A DNA stretch of 64,000 nt from Blasia pusilla (Eukaryota; Marchantiophyta; Marchantiopsida; Blasiales). Positions within the stretch are counted from its first letter, which is position 1. Every line of letters begins with the position of its first letter. This document shows positions 37,601 through 49,600 of this stretch, one piece after another. The notes below the pieces were generated by a model. That model did not search any database, was not told the origin of the DNA, and saw only the letters and a list, made by a program, of their open reading frames with translations. The stretch lies in assembly GCA_050084515.1 (NCBI GenBank), contig CM114275.1:13206001-13270000 (forward strand), written 5' to 3'. The position numbers and the translations under genes are program-made.

Positions 37601-40600
37601 GATATGAGTCAATCCTTTGAAACCATTGTCTGGAAGCGTTTTAAAGGCCATACAAAGCCTTGTTCAACTTACAGACCTTTCCTTGGAATTCTGCACTTTC
37701 AAGAGCTTCTGGAAGTTCCATGTTAACTTCATCTTTGAGAACTCCATAAAGAAATGCTGTTTAAACATCCAGTTGCTTTACCTCCAGATCAAACTGGGCG
37801 GCAAGAGCCAAAGTGGTTCTGATAGATGCCATTCTCACCTCAGGTGAGGTCGTCTGCAGATAATCGATGCAATAAACTTGTGAGTACCCTTTGGGTACTA
37901 ATCTGCCTTTATATCTTTCAATTGATCGATTAGGGTTATACTTGGTTTTAAAAACCCATTTACATTTAACAGCGTTCTTTGTTAGAAATATACGAGAAAT
38001 GTATGACACAATGGCAATGATACGATAGCAAAGCTGCGAATGAACTTAATGGAGAACTGAGTAGAGTATGCTCATCCAAGACCCAGACTTTATAATAGTC
38101 TGGATGGTGGCTAGAGACAAGATAGCCTACTAGTTTTACAGCGTCTCTTTTAGCCAAGTGGCCAAGTGACTAGATGGGGAACCACTAAAAGTAGGACGTG
38201 AGATGGTTCCAGATATTTAAGCTGGCGCTGCTTTACCTAAGTGGCCAAGTGGCTAGTTAGATGAAGGACCACTAAGAGTAGTAGCATTAGATAGTTCTTT
38301 CAACCCACATTTAGTTTAAGCCTGATACCTTCATCTAAAATGTATTTATCTAACACTCCCTCTGAGCTAGAATGATCTAGCTGGAAAAAATGTAGCTGTC
38401 TACTCAAAAAGTGTGGTATCTCCCACGCAGTTGCATTTCCTACATCCTAATATTTTGAGTATGAAATTCTTTCCTTTTGGTAGTTTCGTCAGTGTCCATG
38501 TTTTATTCTTCTGAAGAGAAGCGAATTCAGCATGGACAGCTTCCACCCATTTTTCTGCATCAGGTCAGCTTAGAGCATCTGAGAGAAAATTAGATCTTTA
38601 GTTATCCCCCCTTCTGAGGCAAGCATAGCTGTATGTTTGGCACTAGTGGTAGCAGCGTCGAAAGGGGTAACTGATCTGCTTTCTCTGACACTCCTCCTTC
38701 CACCAGGAGGATCTGAGTTACTGGGGTTCTGAGGTTCTTCAGCCTTCTTCCTACCTGTCATAGAGGATGTTTTTTAGAGGTGTCTGGTAGACTCAAACCC
38801 TGAGTTCCTCCCACTTCTCCACTATTCCTGCTGATTCCAGCAGACTTGTGAGGAACTGATTGCACCTGTGCGATCTTTGTAGGTTGAGACTGATTTTGAC
38901 CAGTCATCACAGGCTGAGCTACAGGTCGTGTTGCTGAGAGGGAGATTGGAACCTCACAGGCTGGATCATTAAGTGGAAACAATCCCACTCCTTTCACAAT
39001 TGGGAGTGCTACTGGTTCACTCTCTGAATCAGAATCAGGGTGGAAAACTACTGGGAATGAGTGAACGAATAGATTTATTGTCCATGGGGATCCCACAGGG
39101 CCATGGGAGGTCAGTTGAGCCACATTTGAATCTCGTTAATGTATGACGCAACTTAGTGGGAATGGTGGCAGAGACGAAAGAGGCTTGCTGCATGGATCTG
39201 CCAGTGTCCATGAGGGTGTGGTAGCGCCTCATTCTTTCTCCATTTTTGTGAGATGTATCCCCCCTAGTCTCCCACAGCCGTTCGTGCCGATTCAGTTGGT
39301 GGGGATGTAAGTGCTGTCTAGTTGTTCAGTCAGGTCCTGGTCGGTGGCGGGGGGCAGGTCATGGATTGAGATGCCCCATTTCACGAGCCAGTCCTTGCAG
39401 TCATAGTACAAGTTTTTTGCCCCAAGAGCTGCACTACGTTTAGATACTTCAAAGCCTCTGGCTGAGAGACGATTGGGGTTGTCCTCGCAAATATCCTGAA
39501 GGTGTTGGAGCAATGTGATCAGATTTTTAACAGCATGAATCTCCATGGGGACCAACCCAAACTCAGCCAGTAGAATGTCGTGGGGAGTGGTTCTCCTGAT
39601 GCCCAGATTCTGTAGCATGAAGAGTTTCTGGGGGACCTCTAGAGCTTGGGGCCATGCCTTGGGGCTAGCGCCCCACACCTCAGATGCATAGAGTGTGGTT
39701 GGGATCACGATAGCATTGAAGAGATGGAGTTTTTGTGGAATATGCCATAGTTCCATTCTTCTGCAGTTTGGATTGCAGCATGTGTAAACCCCTCAATCCT
39801 GCATTGATCTTGTCGTGACTTCCATTAGTTCTCCATTGGTTGTTCGGTTTGAGCTGTACCCCCAGGTTTATGTACTCACCCACAATCTCTTTAGTCTCCC
39901 TTCTCAGTCCCTGTCTGAAGGTGAAAGTGTGTGACCGCTTTAATGTAGGGAGCTGTGATCCAAAGAGGTGATTTCGTTTTCAACTGGTTGACTTCCATGC
40001 CCGATTTGTTGCAGAAGCTTGAGAGTGCATTCAGGTAGAGTTGGAGCCTGTGTGCTGTCCTAGACATCAGAACTATGTCATCTGCATACAACAGCAGGGG
40101 GATGAGGCAGTGTGCTAGTTCTGGTGGAGCTCCATTCACTTCGGAGAGCACCTCCTCAAGTTCATCAATGCAGAGCCCAAACCGTGTAGGTGAGAGGGGG
40201 CATCCTTGTTTGACTGCAGTGTTGGAGGATCAAGTTTCAGATCTGCCCTTCTTAGTGGCAATCTGAGCTAATACCTTAGCATATAAGACGTTGATTGCTT
40301 TAAGTTGTTGTAGTGGGACACCCAATTCTTCAAGTTGTTTCCAATGAAGTGCTCTTGGAACTGTGTCGAATACCTTCTTGAAGTCCACAAAACATCACAG
40401 TAATTTACTGGTCTTTTGACCAATTCTGCACTTGGAAGTTTCTTCAATGAGTACCTAGAATGCGAGAAGGTGATCCAGGGTGCTATGTGAGTGCCGGAAA
40501 CCTGGGAGTAAAGGAGGTTGTAGAGTTTCTTGGAATATTAGGTTTCTTTCTACAATAATCTTCCGATCTCTCTTCCTCTGATGTCGATGAGACTTGCTTT

Positions 40601-43600
40601 TTTCTCCATAACCCAGAAGAATGCACTCCTCACTCTTGGAGTCTAACTTACTTCTTTTGGGCTCATGAATTCTGACATAGGCTGGACACTCAAACCTTCG
40701 AATGTGAGGAAGATCTGGTTTTCTACCAGTCCATAACTCAGACGGTGTCTTCAATTCTTTGGTAGCTTTTGTAGGGATTCTTTTCTGCAGATAGACTGCA
40801 GTGTCCAAGGCTTCTCCCCAATAGGGTCTTTTACATCCAGACTCTTGCAACATGGATGGAAGTCCCTTTACGAGGGTTCTGTTATTCCTCTCAGCAACAG
40901 CAGTTTGCTGAGGGGTGTGATGCACTGTAGTCTGCCCTGACATTATGGTCCTCACAGTAAGTCATAAAATCGCCAGACTTGTACTCTCCTCCATTATCAG
41001 TTCTTAATGCCTCGATCTTTCTTGAATGCATAGTTTCAACGACACCCTTGTATTAAAGCACTCAAAAGCATCAGACTTATGCCAACCAGTATATACAGTA
41101 TGCACAGCTTTTGATGCCTTTTGGTTGAGCATTAAGAAATCCGTTTTCTAACAGGGTTCAAATGTACGTCTGATTTCTGCCTCAAAAGATACACATATGC
41201 ATATCTTGACAAATTATCTTTGAAAGTTGAGAGATCTAGCTCCACTGTATGTACCTGTGCTTAATGGTCCACAAAGATCAGAATGTAGTAAGCCAAGAGC
41301 ATGCTCAGCCCTCCTACCACCATCTGTCAGGAAATTTTCCCTTATTTGCTTTGACTTGATGCATGTGGGAGAAGCAGGGAAGTTGTCAAATTCTATTCCC
41401 TTCACCAACTTCACCAACTGGCTTTGAAGTGTTTTGAGTCTGGTATGGCTAATGTGCCCAAGCCTCTCATGTCACAAAACAGGATTAGTTGTTGCAGAGA
41501 GAGCAGTGGTTTCCTTGCAGGTTGAATTCTGAGTTGATTTCTCAAGTGTTATGGATTCAGCTAGCATATACAACTTGTTCTTCGACGACTGTCATACACA
41601 TGGGTTACCTGTTCCTTTTGCTAGAAGAGATCGGTCATTCTCTTCCATGCTCCAGCAGATGTCAAGCAGCCACTCAGGAGAGAGGACTGATTAGTCTCTA
41701 GCGAGTTTGCAGTGATGGAGGGGACGAGGTCGTCTTTCTTGATCCAAAGAGCTGCTGCAGCAGGCTTTAGGTGTTTCAGTTCTGCCCTCTCTGCCATCTT
41801 CACAAGTGCTTTGGATCTGAGAACCTCTATCATTCTCTGATTCCAAACCTCTATCATTCTCTGATTCCAAACCTGATAATAAGTTCCATCAAACTTAGGA
41901 ATATCTTAAGCTCTGAGGTCGACTATTTATATTTGGCAAGTTTTACCTTTTCTATCTCTCAATTTCTCTACCCTCACTTGTAACAAGATTCAAGCATAAA
42001 GTCACACCCACGTAAATTGAGTTCTGATGCTTGCTTGCTTCCTTTCATGAGTCACACAAATGTCATTCTATAGAAACCCCAAGCTTCTTGGGCAGTCTGG
42101 AGACAGTACTGATGAGGCACTGCTTTTCATGGCTAGTCACGGGTCCCCTATGGACTCGTTACTGCAGATCTTCTCAAATCTTATCCATTTTTTATACCAC
42201 ATACTTCCTCGTATGCATGGATGATCCTTACTTCTATTCTGCTAAAGCAGCACTGATATCATGTTAGAATAAAGCAAAGGACTCTAGACTGAGCTATAGA
42301 GGCAGAGTAATAGTAATAATAAGCAAGGCAATTGAACAGCACGCATCTGTAAGAAATATGATCTTCAGTGTAGAGCTGATTAGAGTGGATCTTTCAATAC
42401 CCAGGGCCTCTGAATCGTACCCCTCCTTGAACTGAAACGTGTCCCACCTAAACCAAATGCGGTTCACTTCCAGGAGTGCTGAGTCACTGACAAGTGACAT
42501 CTGTTCACTGACACATGCAGTGTGTCACTAGAATGACTTACCTGTCCTATTAGACCTCATGGTGGTGCCTTGCTAGGTGTCAATAGAGGTTGGTCACTAA
42601 TAATGAGCTATGTGCTGATATCTAGGAATAAGCCTTAAGATCTCCAAGTTACTAGTTCTCTTCTTTTATACATCTACATTTAACTAACAATTGGTGTTTA
42701 AATTTTTTTTTATTTGGTTGATATCAGAGTGCAATCAAGAATTACCAAAATACGAGGCTTGTTGATGTGCTTTTGTCACTCCATCATTGTGTGAGGTATG
42801 TAGAAATTTCAAGCTGTCACTGGCAAAACTCTAGTTTTTGGCAAAATATAGAGTTCTTTCTATTTGCTTGTTGGCAGATTTCTTGGTAATATTCATCTAG
42901 TAGAGATTTCTGACTTGGTGGTGGCCTTTGTCTGGTGTGTCCTTAGTACAAGGACTGCAACCTATGCATCAGTACCTCCACATGATTGGTCAGGAATCAC
43001 CCAGGAGTTAATTGCGGTTCGTCAGGTGCTGGCATCAGTTCTAGTTTGTTGGCCGATTTTTGGATGGACACCTGCTTTGTTTCCCCGTTTACTTGGTACT
43101 GATAGCTCCAGTACCGTATCTACCTCGACATTGCTGCCTATGGAACCTGGAAGGATCTGCAGTGTTCTCTCCCTTCTAGTACGGTTCTCTCCTCACAACT
43201 TGTACAGCTTATCTTAGTCTTACAACTTGTGCTGAAGTGGGACAACTGCCTTGTGGTAATTGTGTGCTAAATATTGTATATGAGGAATCTCCTTTACAAA
43301 GTCTGTTGTCTTGTTCCAGGCTGATATGCTGCCACAAGAAAGTCCACAGATCTGCAACAGTAAAACTGCTCTGGTGGAATTTTATAGGAGTTTGACAGTT
43401 GGAAGCATTTTGGGAGTTCAAACTGCAGCAGCTGTTAACTGGCATGCACAGTCTCCACATGCAGAGAAACTTCTTCAGGCCTTGTCTCCTCACATAGATC
43501 AGATTTCTGAAATCGTTCTTCAGTACACCCCTGCGGTATATGCAATTATCTTAAGTAGTTGCAGTTAGCATATTTTGTGAGTTTTCCTGAGGGACCTGTA

Positions 43601-46600
43601 ACTGTTGGCCATAGTTCTTCAGAGTCAAGAGTCCTGCCATGAATCTGACCATACTGGCCATCCCGTTTGTTAGCAAGTACAGAAGTTAGATATGAAGTCA
43701 TCATTTTCATGATTTGTGGCAAAGAAGGGATGTCTACACTCAAGTGGCTCTAAAGCTTATGACTTGTCTGGGAAAGCTGATTTGGAACAGAAAAATTCCT
43801 GGCCTGCAGATATGTGGGGTCCTGCAGGGCATGGTGAAGCTCTTCATGATTCGCCTCTCATGTAAGAATGTGGATCATGCTAGTGTTATGGTGCGGTCAA
43901 TACTGAAAAAAATCCGAGAGCAAAGTGTCTGCATTTCCACTGGATCTGAAGACGAAATCTTACTGGTAAAGATGAGATCATCCAGGTGCCAATAAAAGCT
44001 ACTACTTGTGGGGTGATAATTTCATAGGCAGCCTACTGTAGCCTCCATGTCTCCTTCTTTTTGCTTTAGATGAATTGTAATGGGTAGGTGTTTTGGAGCC
44101 ATTTTGACAATTGATGGATCTATGTGCAAGGCAAAATAGTGGTTAGAATCAGAATCCTTTCTAAAAATTTTGCATGGTCTGTTTAGGGTTTTTCCCAATC
44201 TCCAAATTCACTCAGTGAGAGTACATCTCAAAATAGGTTTTCGAGTTTTTTGACATCAGTGGTTGTTTTTCTCTATCTACTTTTTCCCCTTCCTGTTTGG
44301 TAGTCATTCTAGGCTGGCTGATCATCTTGTGAGTACTTTAATGTGGATGTAATTATCTTGTAACTTGCTATGCTCTCTTTGGATGACTAGGGAATATCAT
44401 TATTTTGAGCAGATTTTTGATCTACACATAATGTGCAGATAGAGTTGACTCTTTAGTAATTGTGTGTAGGTGGAGCGCTTTCTTCAAATGGTGGCAGGGT
44501 TGGCTCTGCATCCGGCAACAAAGGTAGTACTGATGGCCTTTTATTCGATGGAAATTTATGTTCCCTCCTAATTGTTTCCTGAGAGTCCTGTGAGGGGGCT
44601 GCACGAATTGAAAGCATATGGCTTAGAGAATCTTTGTGGGTGAAGAGCATCATAAAGCCATTAATGGGAGGTACTTGGGTTTGAAGTCGAATGAAATAGG
44701 AAATGTTAGAAGTCACTTTGTCTGTAATACATATTGAAGATTGAGGATAATGAACACAATAAGACACAGAGAGGACGGTGAAGACGAGGCATTGTTACTC
44801 TGATTTTAAAATTGATAGCAGTCCAACTCCTTACAGGCAAGACTACACATAAGTCCTGACCTGGAGGGGCTAAGGTGTGGATCATATCTGTTCACTAAGT
44901 CTCAGTCTCAGATCAGACACTTTATTTACACTACAGGATTACATGTCAAATCGATGGCACTCCAATCCTTGCCCCTGATTGCAACCCAACAGATCTGGAT
45001 CCATCCACAGAAACCTTTTGGTCTCTCTCTACAACCTGTGGATGGTTGAGAAATGGTCTGCCTCTCTATGAACTCATTTTATGAATGGTTCACACTGCTA
45101 TTGCAAATAGTCATTACAAATGTCATGTGCACTCCTGAAATTCCAACATGAGTTGAATGGGTTGAATAAATCTTGGTCAGGAGTCCAGTCAAAACATGTT
45201 CAAAACATCAGTCGTAAAAAAATCGAGTTATTGACTAAAATGTCCTCCGCACATACTCTTGTAAAGAACTCTTGCTTATGCTGATAGCTTTTTGTGGTCT
45301 AAGAAGTGAGACACATGCCATGGTGTGCTCCTCAAATTAGAATAAAAGTACACAATATCAAAGTGCTTAAGTCACTTTTATATAGTGTACTAGTCAAAGT
45401 TTTGTGATAATTGAAGCTAAATGGCTAAAGCGATTGTTATCAGGTGTGTAGTTTGAATAACTGAGTTGTGTTTTCAATTATGGTGTGTTTGCAGCTAATA
45501 TTACTGCGAGAAGGGGCAATTGACGTGCTTGTAAGTTCTAGCAAATGCCAAATCCAGTCTCTGAATGGAGATAAAGTCTCGTCAACTGCAGATGCTGAAG
45601 TTCCAACCATTGGTTGGTACTCATCGATTATGAGAGCGTTGGCTTCATTTTGTGACCCTGACATTTCGATGAGTCCTTCGGCCACTCTCAGCAGGTAGAT
45701 ATTAGAAGTTTGTGTGGTTTGAAGATAATTTGTTAGAAATTTCAGAGTTGAAGTGTCCTGAAGATTTTGGCCTCGACGTCAAATCCAAAAGGATTTCTGT
45801 GTGAGGGTTAAATTGAACCAAGCATCAATGGGGCCAATTCCCATCTGTTGAACATCCTCTAATGTCATTCTTAGTCTCTGTTGGAACTGAGTGACATTCT
45901 TTACTGCAATCCCCTTTGTCCAGTCTCACGCGGGCTTGATATTTCCATCGTAGTTTCCACTTTCTGACCACACTGTGTTCTGCCCCAGGCGCTTGAGGGA
46001 GGATTGTCCAACGTTTGGAGATTGTTGCTCCATAGCCTCCTGTCTTTTGTCGCTCCTTCGGGTTTGATCTTTCGCTACCATTCCTGGTCTTTGTATATTT
46101 AAAAAGATTTTAAAAATCCTGTGTTGCTGCCAGTGACTGTTTAGTCGATTCTAGATATCAACATGATGTGCTTTACAATGCATTGCTACACTATGTCCGA
46201 ATCTCTTTTGAAAGAAGGAAGGGTAAGGTCCAAGGAACTAATCAACAGAATCTTGATGCATGTAGGCTGGCTGTCAGCTGTGATTCTAGAGGTAGCTATT
46301 GATATCCATGTTGGTCATTATTCTGTAGGTACTTCCTATTGGTAAAGAACTTGAATCTGTCTTGGAGGCATTTGAGAAATTGTCGAGTCACAAATTGGGA
46401 CGCACTGCTATTGCTTATATAGCACTCCAGAGACAAGCTCAAAAGTCCAGGAATGAGGAGGTCAATTCTGATTCCGGAAAGTTTCCACCAGTGAACACTG
46501 ATGGGTTGTCCATCATGGTGGCTAATACTAATGCAGAGGGGCAGGAAGATCCAATCTTTTTGGACCTTTGGCATCGCTTGAGTTCTGCCTTAGATTCTGA

Positions 46601-49600
46601 TCAGTATACGGGGGTTCTGGTCACTAGTTTGATCCGACATTCTGGTCTGTTGGCCCTTACACTCTCGGCTGCAGGAAAAAGGTAAACTTGACCATTACCT
46701 AGTACCTAGATTAAAATGGCAAAGTCTTCTATGTGTCCCAGTGATTGATTTTGATTGTCCAAACTCTGTATATGTGCCCTACTCCAAGGCAATCCTTTCA
46801 AACTGGATGTGAGACAAAAGCAGTGGCAGACTCTTGGCCAGAAAGGCACTAGAATGTGAAATTGTGAAGGGTGGAAATTGTGTCTCATCACTGGTATTTT
46901 CGGAGGATGATGATACTGGAAGTAGAGCAGGATATTCAACAACAGTGCATTAACTGTTGGGAGATATCTGCTGCTTTTAAATCTTTATTGAAGGCTACAA
47001 TGTGTTGTTGCCCGTGGGTTGCTGTGTATCTCCTCTATAAAAAGTCTACATAGGAGATACATAGGTATGAATGTCTAGTTGGAGATTTCCTAGGTGGAAT
47101 GTCTAGTAGAATGTGGTTGCAACAAAGGGAATGGGAGAGAGTTACTGAAGTAAAGGAATAGAGTGGAGTTGTTCTGTGATTGCTTTCATCAAGTAAGAAC
47201 AAAATTTCATCCAATTCCACTAAATGAATTGTATTATATGGAGGCCATTGCTCCCACGCACCAGCGTAGAATGACATGAAGGCCAAATTGGTCAAGCTTC
47301 TTACGTGAGCAGGCGAAAGGGCAGCGGATAAGATTTGAACTGAACACTGATTTCATATCGGATGGAGATGGTGTGCTTGGTCATTTGAATGTCCCTGACA
47401 AAGTACTGAGGACTAGTTTGGAATTTGCCTTTGCAGTGCATGTGGTTTGGGTGCGTTGAAGTCACTCTTTGGGATGTGCGTAGGCCCTTTGACTGAAAGC
47501 TCTTGTGATGAAGAGTGTCAGACAGCAGTTTTGAACATCATCACCATTCTTAGACAGTATACCAATGACGAAATTGTGAACAAGTCAACATCTGAGAATA
47601 TTAACTTTTTATCATCAGTGTCAATGTCTGCTATTCAAGAGGTAATTGGGTTGAGTGTTGGGCATATGAAGTCGTTGCATGAATAGGGTCTAGGATTGCT
47701 ACCATACATGTTTTTATCATGCAAGTTTGTTGTGTAGAAAAAATGAAAGAGATGCAAGACAGGAAGTAGCTGTTGTGTGTTGAAATTATGAATTGGGATG
47801 ACCGGGTAACATGAACTGTCTGTGATCACGCAGGCATATACCACTCAAATGGCTATGCTTCGTATACTCAAGCGACCTGAGACTGTACAGGAACTGACTG
47901 GAAAGCTTCATGAAACAGTGGAAAAATTTTCTTTGCCACGCACAACTAGAGGAAAGAATTCTGATGGGGCTACCTTACCTGTACACATGCGTGTGGTTAC
48001 TGGTCTCGTTTTGCTGACAAAAATGGATCTTGAATTAGAAAAGGACGTCTCCACATCCGACGAGTTATTATCCGAGAAGGATTCAGAATCTTGCTTTGTA
48101 GATTCAAGGGGGAAACTTGTCTGGGAATGCCCAACACTCTTACAAGACAGGCCAGTTCTTTCTGTGAGCGCATCAAAGAGGAAGACAATTTCCATGATCG
48201 AAGTGGGGAGGAAACGATATCGAATGGATTTACCTGCTTCATCTATTCCTGTAGCAGAAGGTACAGCAACTGGTGGAACACCAAGTTCAGGGCGGGCTGT
48301 GTCAGGATCTGCAATGCCAGTTCCCGTTCTCAGCCGACGAGACACATTCAGGCAACGAAAGCCCAACACTAGCAGACCTCCCTCCATGCATGTGGATGAT
48401 TATGTTGCACGGGAAAGAAGCATTGATGTTGTCCCAACTGGAAGTAGTCCAGCTCCTGTTCAGCGATCTACATCTGGTAGTGGGAGACCGCCCTCTATAC
48501 ATGTGGATGAGTTTATAGCAAGGCAGCAGGAACGGCAACACCTATCAGCCAATGCGATCTCACACATGCAACTTCTTCAAACAAGTGGGCGACATATAAG
48601 TCTTGCATCAGTAGACAATGCCAAAAAATATCTCATCGATGGGGCTGGCAAGCTGGAGGAAGATGGCCAGGGAGGATCACATCCATCTGTTGCCACTCCC
48701 AAGGACAATAAAGATTACATACTGAGGCATGAACTTTCAGTTGTAGAAAGTGCCGCAGTTGGTCCTAGCAACAGTACAGATTTGCTAGAGGTATCTTCCA
48801 GTGCAGTAGAAGACAAAGCAGAGGTAAGATCAGAGAGAACCCCTAGTTCAGCTAGCTCCATGAGCACGACTGTAGATTCCATTCAAGTCAATAAGACCCC
48901 ACAAGTCTCTGATATGCTCCTGCTCCAAAGTAAGGTCACATTGCAAACAATTGTTTCACATACCCCAGGTGGAAGTCTTTCATCAAAAGTGGAGGAAGTT
49001 GGGCAGGTTACTGGTAGTGGGGGAGATGAACATGTCCAAATCAATGATGGGGGTAAAATAATGATAACATCCAGTTCTACTAGTGGTGTACGAGGGGTGT
49101 CTGTCAAAACCAAATCGATGATTCCTCTTCTTGTGAATCTTAGAGGCCCTGATCTGCAGTCTAGTCCGAGGATGTCTTCAGAGGAACAGAACTATGGATC
49201 AACACCTGCTGCCAATCAACGAACATCAGACTTTCAAGTTGGTGCTACATTTCAAGCAAATTTTAGGCAGTCTTCCATGTTCTCTCCTCAAAGAACATCT
49301 GATTCAGCTAACAGCATGGAAGTTCTCGCATCATCTGCTGGTGACTTTGGGGGAATGGTACATTCATCCCATATTCTTGTGCGGTCAGCTGATTCTCAGT
49401 CGAGTAGTGCGGCATTGATGTCTACAAGAGAACCTGGAGATTCTCTCCCAATTTTGGACTCTCTTAGCAGACCTATCAACTCATCAACATTGGGTAGGGA
49501 TACAAGGCAGCTGATAACAAGTTCGGTGCGTTCTGCCAGGGACCATGATGCATCATTAGCTATGCCTTTGTCACATAATGTAAATGAGACCCATTCAAGT

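Larger units (their letters stand above)
36536..41610 (-). mobile_element. Copia element D (minus strand, decayed, with nested insertions)
   Basis: Minus-strand Ty1/copia element: gag-pre-integrase (41610-41214), integrase (about 41040-40530), linker (39050-38570), RT and RNase H (38570-36600), purine tract AAGTGGGAG and the edge of a D LTR at 36579. It is interrupted by a LINE (39050-40525) and a 487-bp copia end (37980-38466). Gag and the 5' LTR are missing; at about 41610 it abuts gag of element A. Confidence 0.78.
27360..42727 (+). other. VIR giant intron (15.4 kb) filled with nested retroelements
   Basis: The flanking exons join in frame: ...LLRSLQ before the GTATGA donor at 27360, then SAIKNYQNTRLVDVLLSLHH after the acceptor at 42726-42727, matching the continuous plant VIR segment LLQKLQEAKEQHRNTKLMNALL. 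Most of the intron is copia elements A, C and D, two LINE fragments and solo LTRs, described separately. Confidence 0.88.

Noticed and set aside
39050-40530. Target-site duplication of the LINE inside copia D
   Set aside because: I compared both edges and found no convincing direct repeat, so the boundaries remain approximate.
29918-42640. Matching target-site duplication at the two outer ends of copia A
   Set aside because: CAACA precedes the left LTR, but no match follows the right one. The pairing of the two LTRs rests on their homology and on PBS/purine-tract position only.
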